From the NCBI RefSeq assembly GCF_022879595.1, contig NZ_CP084266.1:310001-374000 (forward strand): a stretch of 64,000 nucleotides of DNA. The letters run 5' to 3'. The position numbers and the translations under genes are program-made. Below are positions 21,674-31,194 of the stretch, one piece after another. The notes beneath the pieces are model-generated. The model did no database searches. It had not been told where the DNA came from and worked only from the letters and a program-made list of their open reading frames with translations. This DNA is from Caballeronia sp. Lep1P3. Lineage in GTDB: Bacteria > Pseudomonadota > Gammaproteobacteria > Burkholderiales > Burkholderiaceae. Numbering within the stretch: position 1 is the first letter of the stretch; every line of letters starts with the position of its first letter.

Positions 21674-22855
21674 ATGAGCATCGTACCCGGCCTGAACTTC
21701 GCATTGGGCGAAGACATCGACATGTTGCGCGACACGCTCGTCAACTTCGCCGCGAAGGAAATCGCGCCGCGCGCGGCGGAAATCGACCGCACCGACCAGT
21801 TCCCGATGGACCTCTGGAAGAAGTTCGGCGATCTCGGCGTGCTCGGCATGACGGTCTCCGAAGAATACGGCGGCGCGAACATGGGCTACACCGCGCACAT
21901 GGTCGCGATGGAAGAGATTTCGCGGGCGTCGGCGTCGGTCGGGCTGTCGTATGGCGCGCATTCGAATCTGTGCGTGAACCAGATTCATCGCAACGGCACG
22001 GAAGCCCAGAAGCGCAAGTATTTGCCGAAGCTGGTGTCGGGCGAGCATGTCGGCGCCCTCGCGATGAGCGAGCCGAACGCGGGCTCGGACGTCGTCAGCA
22101 TGAAACTGCGCGCCGAAGATAAGGGCGATCATTACGTGCTCAACGGCACGAAGATGTGGATCACCAACGGGCCGGACTGCGACACGCTCGTCGTCTACGC
22201 GAAGACGGATATCGAAGCGGGCGCGAAGGGCATCACCGCATTCATCGTCGAGAAGGGAATGAAAGGCTTTTCCGTCGCGCAGAAACTCGACAAGCTCGGC
22301 ATGCGAGGATCGCATACGGGCGAACTCGTGTTCGAGAACGTCGAAGTGCCGAAGGAGAACATTCTCGGCGCGCTGAACGGCGGCGTGAAAGTGCTGATGA
22401 GCGGCCTCGACTACGAGCGCGCCGTGCTCGCGGGCGGGCCGACCGGCATCATGCTCGCGTGCATGGACGCGGTCGTGCCGTATATCCACGACCGCAAGCA
22501 GTTCGGGCAATCCATCGGCGAGTTTCAACTCATTCAGGGCAAGGTCGCGGATCTCTACACGACGCTGCAAGCGTGCCGCGCGTATCTCTTTGCGGTCGGC
22601 CGCCAGCTCGACACGCTCGGCGACGGCCACGCACGACAAGTGCGCAAGGACTGCGCGGGCGTCATTCTCTATACCGCCGAAAAAGCGACGTGGATGGCGG
22701 GCGAAGCCATTCAGATTCTCGGTGGCAACGGCTATATCAACGAGTATCCGGTCGGACGTCTCTGGCGTGACGCGAAGCTCTACGAAATCGGCGCGGGCAC
22801 GAGCGAGATCCGCCGCATGCTGATCGGGCGCGAGCTGTTCGCGGAAACGGCCTGA
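21674..22855 (+). CDS. liuA: isovaleryl-CoA dehydrogenase
   Basis: This 393-residue FAD acyl-CoA dehydrogenase oxidises isovaleryl-CoA to 3-methylcrotonyl-CoA in leucine degradation. Visible blocks are [12 protein letters not shown] (flavin/substrate site), [21 protein letters not shown] with the catalytic Glu region typical of isovaleryl-CoA dehydrogenases, and [36 protein letters not shown]. The ATG at 21674 has a strong ribosome binding site (GGAGGAG). It is the first gene of liuABD, likely repressed by the TetR protein. Confidence 0.95.
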   Translation: MSIVPGLNFALGEDIDMLRDTLVNFAAKEIAPRAAEIDRTDQFPMDLWKKFGDLGVLGMTVSEEYGGANMGYTAHMVAMEEISRASASVGLSYGAHSNLCVNQIHRNGTEAQKRKYLPKLVSGEHVGALAMSEPNAGSDVVSMKLRAEDKGDHYVLNGTKMWITNGPDCDTLVVYAKTDIEAGAKGITAFIVEKGMKGFSVAQKLDKLGMRGSHTGELVFENVEVPKENILGALNGGVKVLMSGLDYERAVLAGGPTGIMLACMDAVVPYIHDRKQFGQSIGEFQLIQGKVADLYTTLQACRAYLFAVGRQLDTLGDGHARQVRKDCAGVILYTAEKATWMAGEAIQILGGNGYINEYPVGRLWRDAKLYEIGAGTSEIRRMLIGRELFAETA

Positions 22856-22866
22856 GGACGCGCGTC

Positions 22867-24474
22867 ATGGCGATCATCGAATCGAAACTGAATCCGCGCA
22901 GCGAGGACTTTCGCGCGAACGCGGCGGCGCTCGAGGCGCTCGTCGCGGACCTGAAAGAGAAAGTCGCGAAAATCGCGGAAGGCGGCGGGCAGGCGGCGCG
23001 CGACCGTCATCTGTCGCGCAACAAGCTCCTGCCGCGCGACCGCATCGCGCAATTGCTCGATCCGGGCACGCCGTTTCTCGAACTCTCGCAGCTCGCGGCC
23101 TACGGCATGTACGACGACGAAGCGCCGGGCGCGGGCATCATCACCGGCATCGGACGCATTGCGGGGCAGGAGTGCGTGATCGTCTGCAACGACGCAACCG
23201 TGAAAGGCGGCACGTACTATCCGGTCACGGTGAAAAAGCACTTGCGCGCGCAGGAAATCGCGGAGCAAAACCGCTTGCCGTGCGTGTATCTCGTCGATTC
23301 GGGCGGCGCTAACTTGCCGAATCAGGACGACGTGTTCCCCGACCGTGACCACTTCGGCCGCATCTTCTACAACCAGGCGAACATGTCGGCGCAAGGCATC
23401 GCGCAGATCGCCGTGGTGATGGGTTCGTGCACGGCGGGCGGCGCGTATGTGCCCGCGATGAGCGACGAATCGATCATCGTCAAGAATCAAGGCACGATCT
23501 TTCTCGGCGGGCCGCCGCTCGTGAAAGCGGCGACCGGCGAGGAAGTCAGCGCGGAAGACTTGGGCGGTGGCGACGTGCATACGCGTTTGTCGGGCGTGGC
23601 GGACCATCTCGCGCAAAACGATGCCCACGCGCTCGGCATTGCGCGCAGCATCGTCGGCAATCTGAATCGCGTGAAAAGCGCGCCGCTCGCGCTGAAAGAG
23701 CCGCTGCCGCCGCGCTATGACCCACAAAGCGTCTACGGCGTGATTCCCGTCGATACCAAGAAGCCTTTCGACGTGCGCGAAGTGATCGCGCGCATCGTCG
23801 ACGATTCCGCCTTCGACGAGTTCAAGGCGCGCTATGGCACGACGCTCGTCACCGGCTTCGCGCATATCTGGGGGCATCCGGTCGGCATCGTCGCGAACAA
23901 CGGCATTCTGTTTTCGGAGTCGGCGTTGAAGGGCGCGCATTTCATCGAACTGTGCTGCCAGCGCAAGATTCCGCTCGTGTTCCTGCAAAACATCACGGGC
24001 TTCATGGTCGGGCGCAAGTACGAGAACGAAGGCATCGCGCGCAACGGCGCGAAGATGGTGACAGCGGTCGCCACGGCGAAAGTGCCGAAGTTCACGGTCA
24101 TCATCGGCGGCTCGTTCGGCGCGGGCAATTACGGCATGTGCGGCCGCGCGTATTCGCCGCGCTTTCTGTGGATGTGGCCCAACGCGCGCATTTCGGTGAT
24201 GGGCGGCGAGCAGGCCGCGTCCGTGCTCGCGACGGTGCGGCGCGATGGCATCGAAAAGAAGGGCGGAACATGGTCGAGCGAGGACGAGGAAGCGTTCAAG
24301 GCGCCGATTCGCGATCAATACGAAGCGCAGGGCCATCCGTACTACGCGAGCGCGCGCCTCTGGGACGACGGCGTGATCGATCCCGCGCAAACGCGCGACC
24401 TGCTGGGCCTGGGACTCGCCGCGACGATGAACGCGCCAATTGAAGAAACGCGCTTCGGCGTGTTCAGGATGTGA
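22867..24474 (+). CDS. liuB: methylcrotonyl-CoA carboxylase, carboxyltransferase (beta) subunit
   Basis: This 535-residue carboxyltransferase transfers CO2 from carboxybiotin to 3-methylcrotonyl-CoA. The two crotonase-like halves are complete: GGARLP-like [33 protein letters not shown] and the C-terminal [12 protein letters not shown] and [15 protein letters not shown]. The start lies 11 bases after liuA. It acts with LiuD. The gene directly abuts liuD, without the enoyl-CoA hydratase gene (liuC) that often lies between them. Confidence 0.95.
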   Translation: MAIIESKLNPRSEDFRANAAALEALVADLKEKVAKIAEGGGQAARDRHLSRNKLLPRDRIAQLLDPGTPFLELSQLAAYGMYDDEAPGAGIITGIGRIAGQECVIVCNDATVKGGTYYPVTVKKHLRAQEIAEQNRLPCVYLVDSGGANLPNQDDVFPDRDHFGRIFYNQANMSAQGIAQIAVVMGSCTAGGAYVPAMSDESIIVKNQGTIFLGGPPLVKAATGEEVSAEDLGGGDVHTRLSGVADHLAQNDAHALGIARSIVGNLNRVKSAPLALKEPLPPRYDPQSVYGVIPVDTKKPFDVREVIARIVDDSAFDEFKARYGTTLVTGFAHIWGHPVGIVANNGILFSESALKGAHFIELCCQRKIPLVFLQNITGFMVGRKYENEGIARNGAKMVTAVATAKVPKFTVIIGGSFGAGNYGMCGRAYSPRFLWMWPNARISVMGGEQAASVLATVRRDGIEKKGGTWSSEDEEAFKAPIRDQYEAQGHPYYASARLWDDGVIDPAQTRDLLGLGLAATMNAPIEETRFGVFRM

Positions 24475-24478
24475 TCCG

Positions 24479-26473
24479 ATGTTCAACAAGATACTCATAG
24501 CCAATCGCGGCGAGATTGCGTGCCGCGTCGCAGCAACGGCGAAGCGCCTGAACATCGCCAGCGTCGCCGTGTATTCGGATGCCGATGCCCGAGCGAAGCA
24601 CGTCGATGTCTGCGACGAAGCGGTGCACGTCGGCGGATCGGCGGCGTCGGAGAGTTATCTGCGTATCGAACGCATCGTCGAGGCCGCGAAGCAGACGGGC
24701 GCGCAGGCCGTCCATCCCGGCTACGGATTTCTTTCGGAAAACGAACTATTCGCGAACGCGTGCGAAGAAGCGGGCATCGTGTTCATCGGACCGCCCGTCG
24801 AGGCGATCCGCGCGATGGGCTCGAAAGCCGCGGCGAAAGCGCTGATGCAATCCGCGTCCGTGCCGCTCGTGCCCGGCTATCACGGCGACGATCAGGACGC
24901 TGCGCTGTTACAGCGCGAAGCGGATCGCATCGGCTATCCGGTGCTGCTTAAGGCGAGCGCGGGCGGCGGCGGCAAAGGCATGCGCGTCGTCGAAAAGAGC
25001 GAGGACTTCATGCAGGCGCTTGCGTCGTGCAAGCGCGAGGCGGCGTCGAGCTTCGGCAACGATCGCGTGCTGATCGAAAAGTATCTGCTGCGCCCGCGCC
25101 ATGTCGAAGTGCAGGTTTTCGCGGACAGGCACGACAACGCGGTTTATCTCTTCGACCGCGATTGCTCCGTGCAGCGCCGCCATCAGAAAGTGCTGGAAGA
25201 AGCGCCCGCGCCCGGCCTCTCCGATGAAACGCGCCGCGCAATGGGCGAAGCGGCCGTCGCCGCCGCGCGCGCGGTGAATTACGTCGGCGCGGGCACCGTC
25301 GAATTCATCATGACGCAGGACGGCCAGTTCTACTTCATGGAGATGAACACGCGCCTGCAAGTCGAGCATCCGGTGACGGAAATGGTGACGCGGCTCGATC
25401 TCGTCGAATGGCAACTGCGCGTGGCGGCGGGCGAGCCGCTGCCCTTGAGTCAGCACGAACTGCGCGTGACGGGCCACGCGATCGAAGCGCGCATCTACGC
25501 GGAAAATCCGTCGCGCGGCTTCTTGCCGTCGACGGGCACGCTCAAGCACCTGCGCATGCCGCAGGCGGTCGAATTCACGATCGATGGCGACGTGCGTATC
25601 GACAGCGGCGTGCGCGAAGGCGACGCCATCACGCCGTTCTACGATCCGATGATCGCGAAGCTGATCGTGCATGGCCGCGACCGCCGCGACGCGCTCGCGC
25701 GCATGGCGCGTGCGCTCGCGCAGTGCGAAATCGTCGGCTTGCAGACGAACGTGGAGTTCCTCCAGCGCATCGTGACGAGCGAGCCGTTCTCGCAAGGCGA
25801 ACTGGATACGGGTCTCATCGAGCGTCATCGCGATGCGCTCTTCGCGCCGTCGCCGGTATCGCGCGAGAAGGCGCTTGCGCTCGCGTGCGCCGCGCTGCTC
25901 ACGCGCGAGGGCGGCGAAGCGCACGGCCGCTCGCCGTGGGACGCGCTATCGCACTGGCGCATGGCCGGCGGCTACAGCCAGGATTTGAACTGGCGCGCGC
26001 TCGACTCCGACGAAGCGCTGAAAGTGGTCTTCACGAAGAACGGCGAGAAGCGGCTGCAATTCAACGGCGAGAGCGCGCGCTTCGACTGGTCGCATCGCGG
26101 CGAGACATCGTTCGCGGTGCAACTCGACGACGCGCTCGTCAAAGGCCACGTCTTCACCGATGGCGACGTGTTCCACGTCTTTTACGAAGGCGCGGCGTTC
26201 GCGTTCGAATGGCAGAACCTGATGGCCCACGCGGGCGACGCCGAACACGAAGGGCGCCTCACCGCGCCGATGCCGGGCAAGATCATTGCCGTGCTGGTGG
26301 AAGCGGGCGCGTCGGTGCAAAAGGGCGCGCCGCTGATGGTGATGGAAGCGATGAAGATGGAGCACACGATCGTCGCGCCGGCTGCGGGCAAGATCGGCGA
26401 GATTCTTTTCGATGTCGGCGATCAGGTGGCCGACGGCGCGCAATTGCTCGTGCTGGAAGCGCAGCAGAGCTAG
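24479..26473 (+). CDS. liuD: methylcrotonyl-CoA carboxylase, biotin-containing (alpha) subunit
   Basis: This 664-residue protein comprises an N-terminal biotin carboxylase (KILIANRGEIACRV; ATP-grasp loop KASAGGGGKGMRVV; MNTRLQVEHPVTEMVT), a linker domain and a C-terminal biotin carrier with MEAMKMEHT, the Lys being the biotinylation site. It carboxylates its biotin for transfer by LiuB. The start is 4 bases after the liuB stop, indicating translational coupling. Its stop codon shares bases with that of the convergent OmpA lipoprotein gene. Confidence 0.95.
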   Translation: MFNKILIANRGEIACRVAATAKRLNIASVAVYSDADARAKHVDVCDEAVHVGGSAASESYLRIERIVEAAKQTGAQAVHPGYGFLSENELFANACEEAGIVFIGPPVEAIRAMGSKAAAKALMQSASVPLVPGYHGDDQDAALLQREADRIGYPVLLKASAGGGGKGMRVVEKSEDFMQALASCKREAASSFGNDRVLIEKYLLRPRHVEVQVFADRHDNAVYLFDRDCSVQRRHQKVLEEAPAPGLSDETRRAMGEAAVAAARAVNYVGAGTVEFIMTQDGQFYFMEMNTRLQVEHPVTEMVTRLDLVEWQLRVAAGEPLPLSQHELRVTGHAIEARIYAENPSRGFLPSTGTLKHLRMPQAVEFTIDGDVRIDSGVREGDAITPFYDPMIAKLIVHGRDRRDALARMARALAQCEIVGLQTNVEFLQRIVTSEPFSQGELDTGLIERHRDALFAPSPVSREKALALACAALLTREGGEAHGRSPWDALSHWRMAGGYSQDLNWRALDSDEALKVVFTKNGEKRLQFNGESARFDWSHRGETSFAVQLDDALVKGHVFTDGDVFHVFYEGAAFAFEWQNLMAHAGDAEHEGRLTAPMPGKIIAVLVEAGASVQKGAPLMVMEAMKMEHTIVAPAAGKIGEILFDVGDQVADGAQLLVLEAQQS

Positions 26474-26994
26474 CGTTTCTTTCTTTGCGCCGGGCCGAGC
26501 AGCGTCTCTTCGCTTTCGGCCCGAACGAGTATCTCCACGCGGCGGTTCATCGCGCGGCCTTGCGGCGTGTCGTTGCTCGCGATGGGCCGGAGATAGGCCA
26601 TGCCCTTCGTGCTCAGGCGTTCGGCCGGCACGCCGCGCGCGATCAGCGCACGCGCCACCGACTCCGCGCGCGCCTTCGACAAGCTCTGGTTGTAGGCGAG
26701 CGGGCCGTCGTTGTCCGTATGACCTTCGATCAGCACGGGGCGCATGCTGCGCTTAAGGACGGTCGCCGCGCGGTCGAGCGCCGGCAGGCTGCCGTGGCGG
26801 ATCTCGGCTTCGTCCGTATCGAAGAGCGCGACTTCGGGCAGGCGCAACTCGACGCCGCCTTTGACCTGCTGCATCGCGATGCCGAACTGCGCATTGAGCT
26901 TCTCCTCCTTCGAACGGTCCAGTTTGGCGGCACAGCCCGACAACAGCGCGATGGACGCGCATGCTCCTACTGCAAGTAAGCCTTTGCCCAACAT
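26470..26994 (-). CDS. OmpA-family outer-membrane lipoprotein
   Basis: This 174-residue protein has a lipoprotein signal peptide ending in the lipobox LSGC, with Cys21 the lipidated residue. The C-terminal OmpA domain (about 55-160) carries the peptidoglycan-binding pattern IEGHTDNDG, NQSLSKARAESVA and NRRVEI. It would anchor the outer membrane to peptidoglycan (Pal/YiaD-like). It overlaps liuD by 4 bases tail to tail. The charged C-terminal tail (QRKKR) is unusual but not informative. Confidence 0.9.
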   Translation of the reverse strand: MLGKGLLAVGACASIALLSGCAAKLDRSKEEKLNAQFGIAMQQVKGGVELRLPEVALFDTDEAEIRHGSLPALDRAATVLKRSMRPVLIEGHTDNDGPLAYNQSLSKARAESVARALIARGVPAERLSTKGMAYLRPIASNDTPQGRAMNRRVEILVRAESEETLLGPAQRKKR

Positions 26995-27160
26995 TCCGAG
27001 TTCCCTGCGTTCACGGCCGACCTGCGATTATAGGGACCACCAAGGGCCGCTTTGTAAGAAACGTTGCATCGATGCCATTCATGAAGTGGAATGAATCGTG
27101 CGCCTTCTGCCGGCGACTCTATCGCTCTCGCTGATTGTCGATTCCCTCAGAGGCTCTTTT

Positions 27161-28243
27161 ATGGCGATTTCTACGCGCACCGACAACACATCCGACACCG
27201 CCGATCGCACGCGCAAGATGCAGCGCGCGGCATCGGCGGTGCTTTATACGGTGCTCGTGCTGGTCGCGCTCTATACGGCGCGCACGTTCATTCCGGCCGT
27301 GGTGTGGGCCGTCGTGATTGCCATCGCGCTGTGGCCCGCATTCGGCTGGCTCGAACGCCGGCCGGTGTTCAGGCAGCGCAACACGCTGCTCGCGGTCGTG
27401 CTGACGCTTGCAATCGGCTTGCTGTTCGTCGTCCCGTTCGCGATCGTCGCGGCGCAGACCGCGGACGAGGCGCACGACATGATGCAGTGGCTCCATGACG
27501 TCCTGCGCAACGGCATCCCGATGCCCGCGCTGATCGGCCGGCTGCCGACCGGGTCGCAGCAGGTCGCGCACTGGTGGCAGGCCAATCTCGCGACGCCGCT
27601 CGAATCGTCGCCTGCGGTGAAGAGCCTGCACAGCGCCACGTTCGTCGCGATGACGCGGCATTTCGGCGGGCGCGTGGTGCATGGCTTCGTCATCTTCGGC
27701 TTCATGCTGATGACGCTCTTCTTCATCTTTCAGGCGGGCGCGAAGCTCGGCAGGCAACTGGTGGCCGGTTCGCGGCGCGCGTTCGGCGCGGACGGCGCGG
27801 CGCTGATTCAGCGCATGGCGGATTCGGTGCGCAGCACGGTCGTCGGGCTGGTGGTCGTGGGATTGGGCGAGGGCGCGTTGCTCGGCATCGCGTATGGCGT
27901 GACGGGCGTGCCGCATGCGACGCTGCTCGGCATGCTGACCGCGGTCGCCGCGATGCTGCCGTTCTGCGCGCCGATCGTCTTTCTCGGCTCGGCGCTGTGG
28001 CTGGTCGCGCAAGGCTCGATGATCGCGGCGGCGGGCGTCGCGATCTTCGGGCTGATTGTCGTGTTCATCTCGGAGCACTTCGTGCGGCCGGTGCTGATCG
28101 GCGGATCGACGCGCCTGCCGTTTCTGCTCGTGCTCTTCGGGATTCTCGGCGGCGCGGAGACGTTCGGGCTGCTCGGGCTTTTCATCGGCCCGGCGCTGAT
28201 GACGATTCTCGTCGTGTTGTGGACGGACTGGATGCGGGCCTGA
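27161..28243 (+). CDS. AI-2E family transporter (YdiK/PerM-like)
   Basis: This 360-residue inner-membrane protein has about eight helices in the order typical of the AI-2E/PerM family, including the C-terminal ISEHFVRPVLIGGSTRLPFLLVLFGILGGAETFGLLGLFIGP block. Despite the family name most members are uncharacterised permeases. The ATG at 27161 (preceded by AGAGG) was chosen over GTG at 27098. It is apparently a single-gene unit. Confidence 0.87.
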   Translation: MAISTRTDNTSDTADRTRKMQRAASAVLYTVLVLVALYTARTFIPAVVWAVVIAIALWPAFGWLERRPVFRQRNTLLAVVLTLAIGLLFVVPFAIVAAQTADEAHDMMQWLHDVLRNGIPMPALIGRLPTGSQQVAHWWQANLATPLESSPAVKSLHSATFVAMTRHFGGRVVHGFVIFGFMLMTLFFIFQAGAKLGRQLVAGSRRAFGADGAALIQRMADSVRSTVVGLVVVGLGEGALLGIAYGVTGVPHATLLGMLTAVAAMLPFCAPIVFLGSALWLVAQGSMIAAAGVAIFGLIVVFISEHFVRPVLIGGSTRLPFLLVLFGILGGAETFGLLGLFIGPALMTILVVLWTDWMRA

Positions 28244-28256
28244 GCCGTGGTTTGCG

Positions 28257-28565
28257 TCAGTTTCCGCGTTCCTGCACGCACACCCACGGCGATACGACGA
28301 CGGCCCACAACTCCGGATCGCGCGCGGCGAGATCGGCGGCTGTCCCGGCCTGCACGCGCTCGACGAGCCCCGCCGAAAGCCATTGCGTGACCTGCTGCGT
28401 ATCGTCGCTCGCGACGGCTTCCGCGACGCTCACGAGATCGAGATCGCGCTTCACCCAGATCAGCACGCCCTTCGCGAAGAAGCGTTCGAGTTCCGACCAG
28501 CCTATCTGCGCGGTTTCGGCGAGGAGCTTGACATAGAGCGGGCTGGGATTGGCGGCGTCGGTCAT
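28257..28565 (-). CDS. DUF2288 family protein
   Basis: This 102-residue soluble protein resembles DUF2288 (LYVKLLAETAQIGWSELERFFAKGVLIWV... LDLVSVAEAVASDD). Function is unknown. The Met at 28565 gives a length usual for the family; a GTG extension to 28601 would run into the pcaG terminator. It is convergent with the AI-2E transporter gene. Confidence 0.75.
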   Translation of the reverse strand: MTDAANPSPLYVKLLAETAQIGWSELERFFAKGVLIWVKRDLDLVSVAEAVASDDTQQVTQWLSAGLVERVQAGTAADLAARDPELWAVVVSPWVCVQERGN

Positions 28566-28586
28566 AACGGGAATGCGATAAAAACG

Positions 28587-28625
28587 AAAGGCGTCCGACA
28601 CTATAGCGCAGTGCCGGACGCCTTT
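28587..28625 (-). terminator. terminator after pcaHG
   Basis: The 11-bp stem AAAGGCGTCCG/CGGACGCCTTT is near-perfect with a 17-base loop and lies 27 bases after the pcaG stop on the minus strand. The flanks have short T-runs on both strands. Confidence 0.75.
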
Positions 28626-28651
28626 TCCCCGCGTGCGCAGCGAGCGAGGGC

Positions 28652-29242
28652 TTACAGATCGAAGAATACGGTTTCGTTCGGCCCGCGCAGATAAACGTCG
28701 AAACGGTAGATCGTCGATAACGTTCCCGGCTCGCGCTTGGCGATCAGCGTGTGACGGCGCTCGGCCGGCACGCTTTGAAGCACCGTGTCTTTCGCGTTCG
28801 CTTCGGTTTCGTCGTCGAAATAGATGCGCGTGTACGTGTGCAGCAGCATGCCGCGCATCAGCACGATCACGTCGAGATGCGGGGCTGAATCGTCGGCGGT
28901 CGCGCCGGGCTTGACCGTATCCACGACGAAGCGCAGTTTCGGGTCCGTGCCCGTGCCGACGCGCGCAAAGCCGCGAAAGCCCGACTCGCGCGCTTCTTCC
29001 ACGCTCTGCACGTAGCGGCCGTTCGCGTCGGCTTGAGCGACTTCGATCAGCGCATCGCCGACCGGCTTGCCTTCGGCATCGAACACGTTGCCGACGACGG
29101 CGATATGCTCGCCCGGCACTTCGCGATCCGCCGCCGATGCCGTGAACAGGCTCTTCAAGTCGAAGTTGTACTGCTCGGGCACGAGGCCGTAGGCGAAGTA
29201 CGGTCCGACGGTCTGCGAGGGCGTTTGCTTGAGGGTCGTCAT
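28652..29242 (-). CDS. pcaG: protocatechuate 3,4-dioxygenase, alpha subunit
   Basis: This 196-residue structural subunit forms the intradiol ring-cleavage enzyme with PcaH. It begins with the family motif TPSQTVGPYFAYGL and ends near KREPGTLSTIYRFDVYLRGPNETVFFDL. The alpha subunit lacks the iron ligands, as expected. The start lies 2 bases after the pcaH stop, so the two are co-translated. Together they convert protocatechuate to 3-carboxy-cis,cis-muconate. No other pca gene is present apart from the divergent regulator. Confidence 0.95.
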   Translation of the reverse strand: MTTLKQTPSQTVGPYFAYGLVPEQYNFDLKSLFTASAADREVPGEHIAVVGNVFDAEGKPVGDALIEVAQADANGRYVQSVEEARESGFRGFARVGTGTDPKLRFVVDTVKPGATADDSAPHLDVIVLMRGMLLHTYTRIYFDDETEANAKDTVLQSVPAERRHTLIAKREPGTLSTIYRFDVYLRGPNETVFFDL

Positions 29243-29244
29243 GG

Positions 29245-29946
29245 TCACTCCGTCGGGGTTTCGTCCGGGCCGCGCAGCACGATGTCGAATTCGTAGCCGA
29301 GCGCGTAGTTTTCCTGCGTCGTATCGATCGAAAAGCGCGAAACCAGGCGATTGCGCGCCTGTTCCGGAATGCCCTGGAAGATCGGATCGAGTTCGAGCAG
29401 CGGATCGCCGGGAAAGTACATCTGCGTGACGAGGCGCGAGCCGAAGTATTCGCCGAAGAGCGAGAAGTGAATGTGATTCGGGCGCCACGCGTTCGGGTGA
29501 TTGCCCCACGGATACGCGCCGGGCTTGATCGTCATGAAGCGGTAGCGGCCTTCGTCGTCGGTCAGGCAGCGGCCCGCGCCGAGGAAGTTCGGATCGAGCG
29601 GAGCGTCGTGCTGATCGGCCTTGTGCACGTAGCGCCCGGCGGCGTTCGCCTGCCAGACTTCCACGAGCGTGTTGCGCACCGGGCGGCCGCCTTCGTCGAG
29701 CACGCGGCCCGTCACGATGATGCGCTCGCCGAGCGGCTCGCCGTTCTTCGCGGCGTTGCGCGTGAGGTCGTTGTCGAGCGTGCCGAGGTCATCGGCGCCA
29801 TAAACCGGCACGCGGCGGTTGCGCAGGTTTTCCTTGAGCGGAATCAGCGGCAGCGAAGGGCTGCGCGACACCGACGACCGGTAGCCCGGCGAAAGATACG
29901 GCGGATGGGACTCCCAGTCGCGCGGCGTGAGAATGGCGGATGTCAT
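29245..29946 (-). CDS. pcaH: protocatechuate 3,4-dioxygenase, beta subunit
   Basis: This 233-residue catalytic subunit has all four Fe(III) ligands of the family: Tyr106 (AGRYVH), Tyr145 (GAYPW), His158 and His160 (RPNHIHFS). Length and N-terminus (YLSPGYRSSVSRSPSLPLIPL) are normal. It lies first in the pcaHG operon, divergent from the LysR regulator, with about 115 bases between them for control. Confidence 0.96.
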   Translation of the reverse strand: MTSAILTPRDWESHPPYLSPGYRSSVSRSPSLPLIPLKENLRNRRVPVYGADDLGTLDNDLTRNAAKNGEPLGERIIVTGRVLDEGGRPVRNTLVEVWQANAAGRYVHKADQHDAPLDPNFLGAGRCLTDDEGRYRFMTIKPGAYPWGNHPNAWRPNHIHFSLFGEYFGSRLVTQMYFPGDPLLELDPIFQGIPEQARNRLVSRFSIDTTQENYALGYEFDIVLRGPDETPTE

Positions 29947-30015
29947 GTCGACTTGTCTCCTGGTCTTGTGACGTGAATAGGATATTTCTGACGGCTACTT
30001 TATCGAACGCGCCGA

Positions 30016-30052
30016 GTTATGGAAAATGACGTTTTGTGCGTCGAACCATAAC
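30016..30052. promoter_or_regulatory. inverted repeat in the pcaH-pcaQ intergenic region
   Basis: GTTATGG (30016-30022) and CCATAAC (30046-30052) are perfect 7-base arms separated by 23 bases, directly before the pcaQ start. PcaQ sites described in rhizobia contain ATAACC/GGTTAT-type half sites, so this is a plausible binding region for the LysR regulator, but the spacing is larger than usual. Confidence 0.45.
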
Positions 30053-30060
30053 GACTCTTC

Positions 30061-30999
30061 ATGGATACGGACTTCACCAACATGCGCGTCAAGTTCCGCC
30101 ACCTGCAATGCTTCCTCGCCGTCACGCAGCTCGGCAGCGTGCAGCGCGCGGCGGATAGCCTGTCGATCACGCAGCCCGCCGTCTCGAAGACGATCGGCGA
30201 GCTCGAATCCATTCTAGGCGTGCGTTTGTTCGAGCGCGGGCGGCGCGGCGCCGTGCCGACGCGCGAGGGGCGTCTTTTCGCGCCGCACGCGAGCGCGTGC
30301 GTCGCGTCGCTGCGCGAGGGCGTCGACATGCTGCTGCGCGAGCGGGGCGACGTGCCGGGCGCGGTGTCCATTGGCGTGTTGCCGACGGTCGCGAACGCGC
30401 TCCTGCCGCCCGCGTTCGCCGCGTTCCGGGAGCAATGGCCCGCCGTTTCGCTCTCCGTGCACACCGATTCCAACGCGCCGCTGCTCGAACGCCTGAAGGC
30501 CGGCGAAGTCGATCTCGTCGTCGGGCGGCTTTCCGAACCCGAAGCGATGCACGGCCTCTCGTTCGAACAGATTTATCGCGAGCCGCTCGCCGTTGTCGTG
30601 CGCCGTGACCATCCGCTCACGTTCGAGACGCCGCTCACGCCCGCGTTGCTCGCGCGCTTTGCCATCGTCGTGCCGCCGTTCGGCACGCTGATCCGCCAGT
30701 CCGCCGAAAGCATGCTGACCGCGTTCGGCGCGCATGCGCTCGCGGCGCTGGTGGAGACGCTGTCGGTGTCGCTGGGACGCTCGCTCGCGCTCCATAACGA
30801 CGCCGTCTGGTTCGTGCCGGCGGGCGCGGTCGAGCACGACATCGCGCTCGGGCTGCTCGCCGCGCTGCCGATGCCGTTCGCCGGCACCGACGAGCCCATC
30901 GGCCTCATCCGCCGCAACGACGCGGCGCGCACGCCGGTGGAGGAATCGCTCGTCGATGCGATCCGCGACGCCGGGCGCTCGCGCGCCGGGAGCAAATGA
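30061..30999 (+). CDS. pcaQ: LysR-family activator of pcaHG (PcaQ-like)
   Basis: This 312-residue LysR regulator has the HTH in the N-terminal FLAVTQLGSVQRAADSLSITQPAVSKTIGELE and a C-terminal effector domain. The MRVKFRHLQCFLAV start and divergent position next to pcaHG match PcaQ, which responds to carboxymuconate or related pathway intermediates. An internal start at 30082 (MRVKFRH) is possible and would remove seven residues. It likely activates pcaHG and represses itself. Confidence 0.88.
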   Translation: MDTDFTNMRVKFRHLQCFLAVTQLGSVQRAADSLSITQPAVSKTIGELESILGVRLFERGRRGAVPTREGRLFAPHASACVASLREGVDMLLRERGDVPGAVSIGVLPTVANALLPPAFAAFREQWPAVSLSVHTDSNAPLLERLKAGEVDLVVGRLSEPEAMHGLSFEQIYREPLAVVVRRDHPLTFETPLTPALLARFAIVVPPFGTLIRQSAESMLTAFGAHALAALVETLSVSLGRSLALHNDAVWFVPAGAVEHDIALGLLAALPMPFAGTDEPIGLIRRNDAARTPVEESLVDAIRDAGRSRAGSK

Positions 31000-31194
31000 C
31001 CGATTGGCGCGCTGCGGCCCGAGGCTTGCTCAAGGAGCATTTACCGCGCAAAGTTGGCGGGAACAAAATACTATGACGAAAAGGCGCGCAGGGACGTGCC
31101 CGCGCAGCAACGAAAGCAAACGTTCACGGTCACAACGTTCGTTGCACGCGGATTCCTCGCTCCGCCCCCAACCCGTGCCCGCACCGTTCGCTAC

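Noticed and set aside
22780..24555. 591-codon minus-strand open frame across liuA-liuB-liuD
   Set aside because: It is antisense to three clearly identified leucine catabolism genes.
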